A stretch of DNA of 64,000 bases from an uncultured Prevotellaceae bacterium (GCA_947165505.1 CAMVAT010000006.1:1-64000); one strand, 5' to 3'; positions 42,887 to 52,390 are shown, counted from the stretch's first letter. Program-made: numbers and translations. Notes: generated from the sequence alone by a model not told the origin.

Positions 42887-45136
42887 ATGTCCGAACTGCC
42901 TGCTCTTGTCAAAGACCTAGCCCTCATACTGATTGTGGCGGGTATAGTCACCTTGGTGTTCAAACGCCTCAAACAGCCTTTGGTGCTGGGCTATATCGTG
43001 GCCGGATTCCTGGTGAGTCCGCACATGCCCTATATCATGTCGGTGATGGACCGCGAGAATGTGGAGACATGGGCCAACATCGGCGTCATGTTCCTGCTGT
43101 TTTCGCTGGGCCTCGATTTCTCGTTCAAGAAAATCATCAAGATGGGAGCGTCGCCCATCATCGCCACCATGACCATCATCTTCTGCATGATGACGCTGGG
43201 TGTGTGCGTGGGCTATATGTTTGGCTGGAGCAAGATGGACTGCATCTTCCTCGGCGGTATGCTGGCCATGAGTTCTACGACCATCATCTACAAGGCTTTC
43301 GACGATATGGGCCTCAGGCAGCAGCAGTTTGCCGGGATGGTGATGAGCGTGCTCATACTCGAGGATATCCTGGCCATCGTGATGATGGTGATGCTGTCGG
43401 CCATCGCTTCTGACGCCGGAGCCGACGGGGGACAGATGGCAGGCAGTGTGCTCAAGATCGTCTTCTTCCTGGTGCTGTGGTTTGTGGTGGGCATCTTCTT
43501 GATACCGATGATGCTGCGCCAAGTGCGCAAACTCATCAACAACGAGACGTTGCTCATCGTGTCGCTGGGTCTGTGCTGCCTGATGGCGTTCATCTCTACC
43601 GAGGTAGGCTTCAGCAGCGCTTTCGGCGCTTTTGTCATGGGGTCGATTCTGGCCGAGACTGTCGAGGCCGAGAAGATCATCAAGTTGGTAGAGCCCGTGA
43701 AAAACCTCTTTGGCGCCATCTTCTTCGTGTCGGTGGGCATGCTGGTCGATCCCGATATCTTGTTGCACTATGCGCTGCCCATCCTGGCCTTGGTGCTCAC
43801 CATCCTGCTGGGGCAGGCCATCTTGGGCTCCGTGTCGTTTATCCTGGCAGGGCAGTCGCTCAAGTCGGCCATGCGCTGTGGTTTCTCCATGGCGCAGATC
43901 GGTGAGTTCTCGTTCATCATCGCCTCGCTCGGACTGTCGCTCGGTGTCATCAGCGATTTCCTTTATCCTGTCGTGGTGGCGGTGTCGGTCATCACCACCT
44001 TCCTCACCCCGTATATGATCAAGGCCGCCATCCCCTGCTACGACATGCTGGAGCGGCGGTTGCCCAAGCGGTGGATACTGCGTTTGAACCGCCTGTCGGC
44101 CAGTCCGTCGGCGCAACATTCCGAGGAGAGCAACTGGAAAAAGTTGCTCAAGGCGATGGCTGTCAATACCGTGGTCTATACCATCGTGTCGGTGGCTGCC
44201 ACTGTGGTGATGCTCACCTTCGTGCCGCCCCTGATGAACCGCCTGTTTGCCATCCGTTGGGTGGCCCAGCTCATCTCCGGGCTCTCCACGGTGATGGTCA
44301 TCTCGCCCTTCTTGCGTGCTATGATCATGAAGAAAAACCACTCCGAGGAGTTCAAGGCGCTGTGGACGGAGAACCGCATGAACCGTCTGCCGCTGCTCTT
44401 CACCATTCTGGTGCGTGTGGCCATCGGTGTGGCGTTTATCTTCTACATCTGCCATCATCTGTCGGGATTCTCCAACGCCATTCTCATCAGCATCGGCGTG
44501 GCTGTCGTGGCGCTCATCATCCTGTCGCGGGCGGTCAAGCACCGCAGCATCAAGATGGAGCGTCTCTTCATCCGCAACCTGCGTTCGCGCGAGATCGAGG
44601 CACAGGTGCACGGCCATAAGCGTCCGCTCTACGAGGGGCACCTGCTCGACCGTGATATCCACATCGCCGACTTCGACGTGCCTTTCGACTCGGAGTGGGT
44701 GGGACAGACGCTGAAGCAGTTGGGGCTGCGCCAGAAGTACGGTGTCGATGTGAGCAGCATCCTGCGTGCCCATCGCCGTCTCAATATCCCCGACGGCCAT
44801 AGCATCCTCTTCCCCGGCGACCGTCTGCAGGTCATCGGCAGCGACGACCAGTTGGCGGCCTTCGGCAAGGCCTTGTCAGAGCAATTGGTAGAGGATGACA
44901 AAGACATCGAGAAGCGCGAGATGAAGTTGCGCCGCATGGCCATCAGCGGTTCGAGCATGTTTGTGGGTCTCACCCTTCAGGAGAGCGGCATCCGCGACAA
45001 ATACAACTGCATGGTGGTGGGTCTCGAAGAGGGCAAGGAGAATCTCTCGCAGGTATCCCCCGACTACCGTTTCCAGCAGGGCGACATCCTCTGGGTGGTG
45101 GGCGAGGAGGAGCACCTCCAGGCGTTGCTCAACTGA
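42887..45136 (+). CDS. Monovalent cation:proton antiporter, CPA2 family, with TrkA-C domains
   Basis: A 749-residue inner-membrane transporter. About 12-13 membrane helices form the Na+/H+ exchanger domain (to ~390; MFLLFSLGLDFSFKKI, SVLILEDILAIVMM, FVSVGMLVDPDIL are conserved), several more helices follow to ~560, and the C-terminus has two TrkA-C/RCK_C domains (DVPFDSEWVGQTLKQLGL ... and MFVGLTLQESGIRDKYNCM). It likely exports K+ or Na+ in exchange for protons under ligand control. Last gene of the nusB set, 12 nt after pepT. Confidence 0.9.
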   Translation: MSELPALVKDLALILIVAGIVTLVFKRLKQPLVLGYIVAGFLVSPHMPYIMSVMDRENVETWANIGVMFLLFSLGLDFSFKKIIKMGASPIIATMTIIFCMMTLGVCVGYMFGWSKMDCIFLGGMLAMSSTTIIYKAFDDMGLRQQQFAGMVMSVLILEDILAIVMMVMLSAIASDAGADGGQMAGSVLKIVFFLVLWFVVGIFLIPMMLRQVRKLINNETLLIVSLGLCCLMAFISTEVGFSSAFGAFVMGSILAETVEAEKIIKLVEPVKNLFGAIFFVSVGMLVDPDILLHYALPILALVLTILLGQAILGSVSFILAGQSLKSAMRCGFSMAQIGEFSFIIASLGLSLGVISDFLYPVVVAVSVITTFLTPYMIKAAIPCYDMLERRLPKRWILRLNRLSASPSAQHSEESNWKKLLKAMAVNTVVYTIVSVAATVVMLTFVPPLMNRLFAIRWVAQLISGLSTVMVISPFLRAMIMKKNHSEEFKALWTENRMNRLPLLFTILVRVAIGVAFIFYICHHLSGFSNAILISIGVAVVALIILSRAVKHRSIKMERLFIRNLRSREIEAQVHGHKRPLYEGHLLDRDIHIADFDVPFDSEWVGQTLKQLGLRQKYGVDVSSILRAHRRLNIPDGHSILFPGDRLQVIGSDDQLAAFGKALSEQLVEDDKDIEKREMKLRRMAISGSSMFVGLTLQESGIRDKYNCMVVGLEEGKENLSQVSPDYRFQQGDILWVVGEEEHLQALLN

Positions 45137-45258
45137 CCGTAACGGGCGTGTCGCGTTTTTTATAGGTCAGAAAATGTATCCCTGCACAACATGAGCGACG
45201 CCTATCTCGTGGACGAGATCATGCTCGAGTTGCAAAGGAAGCCCCCTGACCCCAAAAA

Positions 45259-48114
45259 TCAATACCACTGCACGGCATTGGAGTAGCCGCTGCGCTTGTC
45301 GTATTTCAGGGCATCGGTCAGGGTAGAGGCGTTGCATCGGAACGAGAAGTTATAACTGGTGTAAGGGGCGAGCACCACTGAGCACGACATGTTGAAACAG
45401 TGCAGGTCGCGCGACAGCGACGCCGTGGTCATCGACAGTTTCTTATTCTCAAAGTCATAACCCGATGTGAAGTTGATGTTCCACCCGTCGCTCAGGCGGA
45501 TGTTGCCCGACAGGTTGAGCGTCTGCGTGAATCTATAGGGATAGCGCATCGTCTCGGTGTTGAACTTACCCGCGGTGTTCTCGCTCATGGTGATGCCATA
45601 GCCGATGGTGAGCGACCAAGGCATGTTGAACGACATATATCCGTCGGCATCCGTCTCAGCCACATTGCTCTTTTTCTTCTTTTTCGCGGCGTGCCGCCCG
45701 CGCTCCATATCCTCGTCGATGTTAGCCTCGATGTCGGTGTCGTAGCCCTCGTCGTCGTCTTCCAGTTCTTCATCGTCATCATCGTCGCCGCCACCGAACA
45801 GTTTCCTGATTTTTTCGGGTGTGATGGTGTAGTTAAACGACTGCGACATGCCTTGGAACCGTCCGAACCGTCCACGGCCCCATTCCGTGTGCGTGCCGAT
45901 GTAAGGCCGTCCGTTTTCGTCGAGTTCGTAGGCGTAGGTGCTGAAGGTGGCATTGAGGTTGAAGGTGTAGTTCTTCCACCATTTCAGTCGTAGTCGTGTG
46001 GTCAGGTTGCTCCATGGCCGTACTTTGGCCGCCATGTTGTACGACAGTGAGGCACCCAGTTCGTCGATGATGCTGATTTTCCGTATGCCCGTGCTGTCTT
46101 TGTCAGACTTGATTTTCATCTCGATATTGTTCGACACGTCGAAGGTCACCGAACCCGTCTTTCCCGTGCCCGGCATGCCGTAGAGCATGCCCTGGTAGTA
46201 GCCGTAATCTACGAGCGACACATTGCCGTCGGCATCGGTCTTCTGATACGTGCCGTAGTAGCCGTAGTGCGACGAGCTGAAGTCGGGCGCATACGAGAAC
46301 GACACCGAGGGCGAGAACACGTGGCGCACCGCCTGTATCTTGTCGCCAAAGATTTTCTTGTTGGGTATATACATACCGTAGAGCTTGGTCGATAGCTGCA
46401 GCGACAGGTTCCAGTCATATACGTTGTGGAACCCGTAGGTGGTGTCGCGCACCTCTCTTTGATTCTCTTTGTCCCAGTCGCGCTCCACTTTCATCATATA
46501 CATGCGGTCGTTGAGCGTGAAAGAGGGCGAGATGTTGATGTAGTTGAACAGGGTGAAGCTGGCGTTGATGGGAATGGTGTGCGAGAAGCCGTTGCGCCAG
46601 TCTTTGATCAGGTTCGATTTAAACAGTTTGTTCTCTTTGGTCTCGATGCTGTTGCTCATGCGGCCGTTATATCGCATGGATATCTTCTCGTACCACCGCT
46701 CCTCGCCGACGGCTTTTTTCCGGCGGAAAGGATAGAACTGCGAGATCGACATGGTCAGTTCGGGCAGCGACAGCGTGATGATAGAGTCTTGCACCCTCTG
46801 CGTGAGGTGAGTAGAGAGGCTGAGCGACATGCCGATGCTCGAGAAGGTCGTGCTCCAGTCCACCGCCGATGTGCGTGTGCTCTGGCTTCGCGCCTGCGGG
46901 TTGTACAGACTGGTCAGGTTGTTGTCCTCATAGCTCGACGAGGCGAAGTTGACGCGTGCCGATAGTTTGCTGTAGGGGTTGGCCTTGGCGTCTTGGTTGT
47001 GTACCCATTGCAGTTTGATGCTCTCGGTCTTGGTGTAGTCGGGCATGCCCTTGTCGCCTGTGCGTGTGTCGAGATACGAGAAGTAGAAGCTGCCGCTGTA
47101 ACGGTAGCGCTTCACGTAGTTGGATGCGGCGCTGATGCCCCACGACCCTTTGGTGTATATCTCGCCCAGCAGCTTGAGGTCCCATTTGTCGCTGATGGCG
47201 AAATAATAGCCGCCGTCGCGCAGGTAGAAGCCGCGGCTGCTCTCATCGCCGTAGGTAGGCATGATGAATCCGCTGGAGTAGCTCTTGGTGAAGGGGAAGA
47301 AGCCGTAGGGGATGGCGAGCGGCAGCGGCACGTCGGCCACGACAAGGTATGCCGGTCCGAACACCACGTCTTTGCCGGGTCTCACCTTAGCTCTCGACAG
47401 GGCGATGTAGAAGTCGGGATGCTCGGCGTCGCATGTGGTGTAGGTGCCATGCTGCAAGTAGAGGTTGCCCTCGTCGTCGCGCTTGGCCTTGGCGCTGGTG
47501 AGAAACCCGTCTTCCTGTGCGGTATAGACATTGCGTATGAGTCCCATCTTCGATTTGAAGTTGAAGCGTATGGTGTCGAGCTCATACTCGTCTTTTCCCC
47601 ATTTCACGACCGGCTTGCCGCGCAGTCCGTTCTCAGCAGTGCTGTCGGCCACACCCGTGGCATAGACCATGCTGCTGTCCAGGCTCAGGTATATCTTCTC
47701 GCTCTTCACGTTGGTGCTTTGATAATCAACGTCCGACGAGCCGTAGAGGTGTGCCGTCTTGGTGTCGGCCATATATACGAGCGAGTCATTCGCCTTGTAT
47801 TTCACGGGCGCCTCGATGCCGTTCGAGCGTGCGCGGTTGATGGAGTCGAGGCGGATGCTGTCGTCGATGATTTGATTATGGCGGAAGATGGCGCGGTGCA
47901 GCGAGTCCATCTGTGTGGTGTCGGTCTCGATGCTCTTTCTCAGCAGGGTGTCGATGTCGCTGTCGGTCAGACTGTCGGTCCTCACCGTGTCGTTGGGTTG
48001 CGGCAAAAGCGTAATCGGTGCAGCCCTCTTCGAGGATTGCACAGGTCTGATCCATCCCACCATGATGCTCATCAATGCGGGCAGGAACGCTAATATCACC
48101 CATCTTCTTTTCAT
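45259..48114 (-). CDS. LptD-like outer-membrane LPS assembly protein (OstA/LptD, Bacteroidota type)
   Basis: About 951 residues. After an N-terminal membrane/signal segment (RRWVILAFLPALMSIMVGWI) comes an OstA-like beta-jellyroll region (KANDSLVYMADTKTAHLYGS, VKSEKIYLSLDSSMVYATG) and then a large LptD C-terminal barrel (GPAYLVVADVPLPLAIPYGF, PTYGDESSRGFYLRDGGYYF). The family delivers lipopolysaccharide to the outer leaflet. A charged insert near 790-840 (runs of Asp/Glu, then KKKKK) interrupts the barrel. A -7 box overlaps the upstream start at 48192; ATG 48114 or 48141 is therefore the likely start. It faces away from the GH3 gene. Confidence 0.88.
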   Translation of the reverse strand: MKRRWVILAFLPALMSIMVGWIRPVQSSKRAAPITLLPQPNDTVRTDSLTDSDIDTLLRKSIETDTTQMDSLHRAIFRHNQIIDDSIRLDSINRARSNGIEAPVKYKANDSLVYMADTKTAHLYGSSDVDYQSTNVKSEKIYLSLDSSMVYATGVADSTAENGLRGKPVVKWGKDEYELDTIRFNFKSKMGLIRNVYTAQEDGFLTSAKAKRDDEGNLYLQHGTYTTCDAEHPDFYIALSRAKVRPGKDVVFGPAYLVVADVPLPLAIPYGFFPFTKSYSSGFIMPTYGDESSRGFYLRDGGYYFAISDKWDLKLLGEIYTKGSWGISAASNYVKRYRYSGSFYFSYLDTRTGDKGMPDYTKTESIKLQWVHNQDAKANPYSKLSARVNFASSSYEDNNLTSLYNPQARSQSTRTSAVDWSTTFSSIGMSLSLSTHLTQRVQDSIITLSLPELTMSISQFYPFRRKKAVGEERWYEKISMRYNGRMSNSIETKENKLFKSNLIKDWRNGFSHTIPINASFTLFNYINISPSFTLNDRMYMMKVERDWDKENQREVRDTTYGFHNVYDWNLSLQLSTKLYGMYIPNKKIFGDKIQAVRHVFSPSVSFSYAPDFSSSHYGYYGTYQKTDADGNVSLVDYGYYQGMLYGMPGTGKTGSVTFDVSNNIEMKIKSDKDSTGIRKISIIDELGASLSYNMAAKVRPWSNLTTRLRLKWWKNYTFNLNATFSTYAYELDENGRPYIGTHTEWGRGRFGRFQGMSQSFNYTITPEKIRKLFGGGDDDDDEELEDDDEGYDTDIEANIDEDMERGRHAAKKKKKSNVAETDADGYMSFNMPWSLTIGYGITMSENTAGKFNTETMRYPYRFTQTLNLSGNIRLSDGWNINFTSGYDFENKKLSMTTASLSRDLHCFNMSCSVVLAPYTSYNFSFRCNASTLTDALKYDKRSGYSNAVQWY

Positions 48115-48189
48115 CGTTTGGGTCGGAAAAACAGTCGTCATGCCCGTTCCAGAAGGGTCAGGATGGGGTGCCGCCCGGTTTTTCGGGTG

Positions 48190-48197
48190 CAAATTTA
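48190..48197 (-). promoter_or_regulatory. -7 box of the lptD-like gene
   Basis: TAAATTTG on the minus strand; no exact TTTG at the expected upstream distance. Confidence 0.5.
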
Positions 48198-48273
48198 GAT
48201 AAAAAAATCTATATAATGGCAGAGTGGGGGATAATTTATATTTTGTTTTAAGACAAATTTGAAATAATTTGTT

Positions 48274-48281
48274 TACATTTG
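48274..48281 (+). promoter_or_regulatory. -7 box of the GH3 operon
   Basis: TACATTTG, 35 nt before ATG 48317; it lies inside the longer frame starting at 48269, excluding that start. Confidence 0.55.
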
Positions 48282-48316
48282 TACCCGAAAAGTTGAAATA
48301 TCAAATTCAGGAAAAA

Positions 48317-50494
48317 ATGAAACGCAAATATCTGTCTATACTCTTCGCGCTCTGCGTGTTAGGCATCATGCCGACGCAGGCGCAGACATACGATTTTCAA
48401 GACACCCAACTGAGTGATGAGAAACGCATTGACTTGCTGCTCAATGAGTTGACGCTCGACGAGAAGATCTCATTGCTCTCCACCAACTTGGGAGTGCCTA
48501 GACTGGGCATCCCTTCGCGCGGCACCTACGAAGGACTGCACGGTCTGGCTCTGGGCGGACCCGCGGCGATGAACGGAAAGAAAGAGGTGGACGGCAAGCA
48601 GGTGAACGACGATGTACCGACAACCATCTTCCCCCAAGCCTACGGCCTGGGTTGTACGTGGGACCGTGGCGCCATCCGTCAGGTGGCCGAAGTGGAGGCA
48701 GAGGAAGCCCGCTATTATGCGCAGAGCGGCAAGGCCCGCCGTGTGGGACTCATCGTCTATGCGCCCAATGCCGACCTGGCACGCGACCCGCGCTGGGGGC
48801 GTACTGAGGAGAGTTACGGCGAAGACCCCTATCTCACTGCCCAGCTGTCGGTGGCGATGGTGCGCGGCCTGCAGGGCGACCATCCGCGCTACTGGAAGAC
48901 GGCGGCACTGATGAAGCATTTCCTGGCCAACAGCAATGAAGACGGGCGCGACTCCACCTCAAGCAACTTCGACGAGCGCCTTTTCCGTGAGTATTACGCT
49001 TATCCTTTTTATAAAGGCATCACCGAGGGGGGCAGCCGCGCTTTCATGGCGGCTTACAATGCGTGGAACGGCACGCCGATGTGCATCCATCCCTGTCTGG
49101 CGCAGGTGGCGCGTCAGGAGTGGGGCAACGATGGCATCATCTGTACCGATGGAGGCGGACTGCGCCTTCTGGTCAATGCCCATCATGCCTTCCCCACGCT
49201 CACCGAGGGCGCGGCGGCTGTGGTGAAAGCCACGACGGGGCAGTTCCTGGACCAGTATCGGCCGTATGTGGAAGAAGCCTTGCAGAAAGGGCTGCTCACC
49301 GAGGCCGACATCGACCGGGCCATCCGCGGCAATATCAAGGTGGCGCTCAAACTGGGACTGCTCGATGGCGATGCGCATGCCTGTCCGTACGACGCGATCG
49401 GCACCGATACGACGGCCGTTCCTCCCTACCAAAACGAAGGGGTGGTACAGATTGTGCGAGAGGTGACAGCCAAATCGGTGGTGCTGTTGAAGAACGAGCG
49501 GTTATTACCCGTCAACACGCAAACGGTGAAGCGCATCGCCGTGATTGGTCCCTACGCCGACAAGATTGTGCAAGACTGGTATAGCGGCACCCCCGAGCGT
49601 GAGGTGACCATCCTCGAAGGCATCCGCGAAGAGGCAGCCCGCCACGGCATCGAAGTGACCTATATACCCGACAACCGGATGGGGCAGGCTGAGGCCTTGG
49701 CGCGCGAGGCCGATCTGGCCGTGGTCTGCACGGGCAACCATCCCTTCGGCACACGCCCCGACTGGTTCTTCTGTCCTGTGCCCAGCGACGGGCGCGAGGC
49801 TGTTGACCGCAAGTCGCTCCAGTTGCCCGACGAAGACCTGCTCAGGCAGATACACCGCGCCAACCCCAATACGGTGCTTGTGCTGGTGAGCAGTTTCCCC
49901 TATGCCATCAACTGGAGCCAGGAGCATCTGCCTGCCATCGTGCATATCACTCACTGCTCGCAAGAACAGGGCCATGCGCTGGCCGACGTGCTCTTCGGAC
50001 ACTACAACCCCGCCGGGCGCACTACGCAGACATGGGTGACCGACATCACCCAGCTGCCCCCGATGATGGATTACGACATCCGCCACGGCCGCACCTATAT
50101 GTATTATCAAGGCAAGCCGCTCTATCCCTTCGGACATGGACTCAGTTACACCACCTTCGGCTACGGACAGCCGAGCATCGTCAAGGCCGACAAGGAGGTG
50201 CTGCAGGTCTCGGTGCCCATCACCAATACCGGTGGCATAGACGGTGAAGAGGTGGTGCAGCTATATGTGCACTACCTGTCGCCTGTGGCAGAACATCCCG
50301 AACAGCAGTTGCGCGCCTTCGATCGTGTGCCAATCGCCGCCGGGCAGACCCGTGAGGTGACTCTTACCATCGACCGCGCCGACCTGAGCTACTGGGATGC
50401 CGACCGTCATGCCTTCGTGCCCGAGACAGGACCTGTAGAACTCCGCATAGGAGCCTCCTCGGCCGACATCCGTTGCACCTGCGTCGTAGAGTGA
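48317..50494 (+). CDS. Glycoside hydrolase family 3 (beta-glucosidase/xylosidase type)
   Basis: A 725-residue exported enzyme with signal peptide to about 23 (ending TQAQ). The N-terminal GH3 barrel has GLHGLALGGPAAM, WGRTEESYGEDPYL, MKHFLANSNEDGRDS and the nucleophile segment IICTDGGG with Asp278; here GGG replaces the more usual W/Y-G-A after Asp. The C-terminal GH3 domain and a fibronectin-III-like domain (VSVPITNTGGIDGEEVVQLYV) are complete. Specificity (beta-glucoside, xyloside or arabinoside) cannot be read. Followed after 34 nt by a reductase-like gene, probably one operon. Confidence 0.92.
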   Translation: MKRKYLSILFALCVLGIMPTQAQTYDFQDTQLSDEKRIDLLLNELTLDEKISLLSTNLGVPRLGIPSRGTYEGLHGLALGGPAAMNGKKEVDGKQVNDDVPTTIFPQAYGLGCTWDRGAIRQVAEVEAEEARYYAQSGKARRVGLIVYAPNADLARDPRWGRTEESYGEDPYLTAQLSVAMVRGLQGDHPRYWKTAALMKHFLANSNEDGRDSTSSNFDERLFREYYAYPFYKGITEGGSRAFMAAYNAWNGTPMCIHPCLAQVARQEWGNDGIICTDGGGLRLLVNAHHAFPTLTEGAAAVVKATTGQFLDQYRPYVEEALQKGLLTEADIDRAIRGNIKVALKLGLLDGDAHACPYDAIGTDTTAVPPYQNEGVVQIVREVTAKSVVLLKNERLLPVNTQTVKRIAVIGPYADKIVQDWYSGTPEREVTILEGIREEAARHGIEVTYIPDNRMGQAEALAREADLAVVCTGNHPFGTRPDWFFCPVPSDGREAVDRKSLQLPDEDLLRQIHRANPNTVLVLVSSFPYAINWSQEHLPAIVHITHCSQEQGHALADVLFGHYNPAGRTTQTWVTDITQLPPMMDYDIRHGRTYMYYQGKPLYPFGHGLSYTTFGYGQPSIVKADKEVLQVSVPITNTGGIDGEEVVQLYVHYLSPVAEHPEQQLRAFDRVPIAAGQTREVTLTIDRADLSYWDADRHAFVPETGPVELRIGASSADIRCTCVVE

Positions 50495-50528
50495 AAAACC
50501 TCAAATCTCAAATCTCAAACCCATCCCC

Positions 50529-51554
50529 ATGCGAATCCTTTTCATCGGTGGCACCGGCACCATCAGCTCGGCCATCACACGGCAACTGGCCGTCAGCGGA
50601 CATGAATTGTGGTTGCTCAACCGCGGCAACCATCAGAGTGAAGTACCCGAAGGCGTGAAGCAACTGCATGCTGACATCAACGACGAGGCCGAGGTGCTGC
50701 GTCTGTTAGGCGACGCCACGTTCGACGTGGTGGCCGACTTCATCATCTTCACCACCTCGCAGCTGGAGCGCGACCATCGTCTCTTCGCCGGTCGCACCCG
50801 CCAGTATGTGTTCATCAGTTCGGCCTCGGCCTATCACAAACCCTCACGCGGCTATGTCATCACCGAGGGCACCACGCTGGCCAACCCCCACTGGCAGTAC
50901 TCGCGCGATAAGATTGCCTGCGAGGAACTATTGATGAAATGGTATCGAGAGGAGGGCTTCCCCGTCACCATCGTGCGCCCCAGCCATACCTATTGCGAGC
51001 GAGGCGTGCCCACCAGCGTGCACGGACCCAAGGGCAGCTGGCAGGTGCTGCTGCGCATGATCGACGGCAAGCCCGTGCTGGTGCATGGCGACGGTTCGTC
51101 GCTCTGGACCATGACGTGGAACGAAGACTTCGCCCGTGGCTTCATCGGACTGCTCGGCAACCCCCATGCCATCGGCGAGGCCTTCCAGATCATGAGTGAT
51201 GAGTCGCTCACGTGGAATCAAATCTACAATGCCGTGGGAGCCGCTCTGGGTGTCGAGCCCCGGCTCTACCATGTGTCGTCCGACTTCCTTGCAGCCGTGG
51301 CGCCGCCGGAGTACGACCTCGAGGGCAACCTCACGGGCGACAAGGCTGTGACCGTGGTGTTCGACTGCACCAAACTGAAGCGTGCCGTGCCGGGATTTCA
51401 GGCCACCGTGCGGTTCGATGAGGGCGTGCGCCGCTGCGTGGCCTATCTGCTGAGCCACCCTGAGTGCCAGATGCCCGACCCCGAGTTCGACCAGTGGTGC
51501 GACCGTGTCGTCGAGGTGCTGGAAAGTGCAAAAGAGAGGGTGGTTCCCTGTTAG
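50529..51554 (+). CDS. NAD-dependent epimerase/dehydratase family protein
   Basis: A 341-residue extended short-chain dehydrogenase. The Rossmann start is MRILFIGGTGTISSAI, with FISSASAYHKP and the following QYSRDKIACEELL containing the Tyr-x-x-x-Lys pair (YSRDK). Nucleotide-sugar epimerases and isoflavone-reductase-like proteins share this fold; substrate unknown. Being 34 nt behind GH3 suggests a role in sugar metabolism. Confidence 0.83.
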   Translation: MRILFIGGTGTISSAITRQLAVSGHELWLLNRGNHQSEVPEGVKQLHADINDEAEVLRLLGDATFDVVADFIIFTTSQLERDHRLFAGRTRQYVFISSASAYHKPSRGYVITEGTTLANPHWQYSRDKIACEELLMKWYREEGFPVTIVRPSHTYCERGVPTSVHGPKGSWQVLLRMIDGKPVLVHGDGSSLWTMTWNEDFARGFIGLLGNPHAIGEAFQIMSDESLTWNQIYNAVGAALGVEPRLYHVSSDFLAAVAPPEYDLEGNLTGDKAVTVVFDCTKLKRAVPGFQATVRFDEGVRRCVAYLLSHPECQMPDPEFDQWCDRVVEVLESAKERVVPC

Positions 51555-51567
51555 TCTCGTACCTTTG

Positions 51568-52074
51568 TCAGAGCAGATCTGACGGCGCCACCACTTCCTG
51601 GTCGGGCTTGATGCCCCTTTTCTTCATGGCACTCTGTACTTTCTTGCCCGAGATGTTGTAGTCTTTGACAGGGCGGGGCTTGCAGAGCTCGATGCCGAAC
51701 TGATTCTTGTAAATGTCATAGACCAGTTCGGAGCAATACCAGCTGCTGTTGCCGAAGCGGAAGGAAAGGTCGTAAGGCCTGCCCAGGTATTTCGCGTATT
51801 CCACCTTCAGCTTGCGGTTGATCACCCTTCTGCTCTTCACGCTGCCGCCTTTGCCGCGGGCTATCCACTGCTTCAGGGGAGTGAGCGTCACGGTCTTGGA
51901 AGCCTCCAGCACATACAGCTCTTTTCCTTTCTCGACCATGATGCCGCAGTGCGTCCACTTCGACCCCGTGGCCTCTTTGATCAATGGCGACTGTCCGCTC
52001 TTGGATATTTGAAACACGATGTCGCCCTCTTTGTAGTCGTTAGGGCTCAGATAGGCGTATGCATTTCGATGCAA
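51568..52074 (-). CDS. YiiX/permuted NlpC-P60-type cysteine hydrolase (5' end uncertain)
   Basis: About 168 residues of a permuted papain-fold hydrolase: EGDIVFQ, then SKWTHCGIM with His42, and SSWYCSELVYDIY with Cys114. Relatives cleave amide bonds in peptidoglycan or lipids and usually carry a signal peptide. None is found in this frame: the only upstream start is TTG 52074, and an in-frame TGA lies just before it. In another frame the same DNA encodes a hydrophobic FFLFGVLRALTVFAS stretch, so a small frameshift may have cut off the export signal. Confidence 0.72.
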   Translation of the reverse strand: MHRNAYAYLSPNDYKEGDIVFQISKSGQSPLIKEATGSKWTHCGIMVEKGKELYVLEASKTVTLTPLKQWIARGKGGSVKSRRVINRKLKVEYAKYLGRPYDLSFRFGNSSWYCSELVYDIYKNQFGIELCKPRPVKDYNISGKKVQSAMKKRGIKPDQEVVAPSDLL

Positions 52075-52189
52075 ATACAGTCAGAGCGCGCAACACACCA
52101 AATAAAAAGAAGCTTATTGTACGAACCCCCGCATTTGCTGTATGAAGTTTTGAGGGTTGAGTGTTGAGGGTTCTTACACGTGATTGGAA

Positions 52190-52216
52190 GTAGGGACAGG
52201 GCGTGCCCTGTCCGCA
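52190..52216 (+). repeat. Dispersed palindromic repeat, copy C
   Basis: GGACAGGGC-GT-GCCCTGTCC with GTAG and GCA flanks, same orientation as copy A. Confidence 0.85.
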
Positions 52217-52240
52217 ATCTATCATTACACAACCTCATGG

Positions 52241-52265
52241 CGGACAGGGCACGCCCTGTCCCTAC
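52241..52265 (-). repeat. Dispersed palindromic repeat, copy D
   Basis: GGACAGGGC-AC-GCCCTGTCC with a CTAC flank, opposite orientation, 24 bp from copy C; the two form a larger inverted pair. Confidence 0.85.
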
Positions 52266-52382
52266 TTGCGAGATGAAAAGCACTCACTGCGCTCGACGAT
52301 CCCCTCAACTTTTTCAAGCGAGTTTCCAAAAATATTGCGTTTTTTTGTTTCTTTTTTCTTTTGCCATTCCACTCGTTTTTCG

Positions 52383-52390
52383 TAACTTTG
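52383..52390 (+). promoter_or_regulatory. Orphan -7 box upstream of the helicase remnant
   Basis: TAACTTTG, 4 nt before ATG 52395 of a 16-codon frame and about 270 nt before the remnant. Probably the original promoter of the lost helicase gene. Confidence 0.45.

Noticed and set aside
42917..44800. 627-codon leftward frame opposite the antiporter
   Set aside because: Composition is His/Asp/Gln-rich as expected from the complement of hydrophobic helices; the antiporter is certain.
45191..45289. Short rightward frame MSDAYLVDEIMLELQ...
   Set aside because: 31 codons, no promoter, and its end overlaps the lptD-like gene antisense; no support as a gene.
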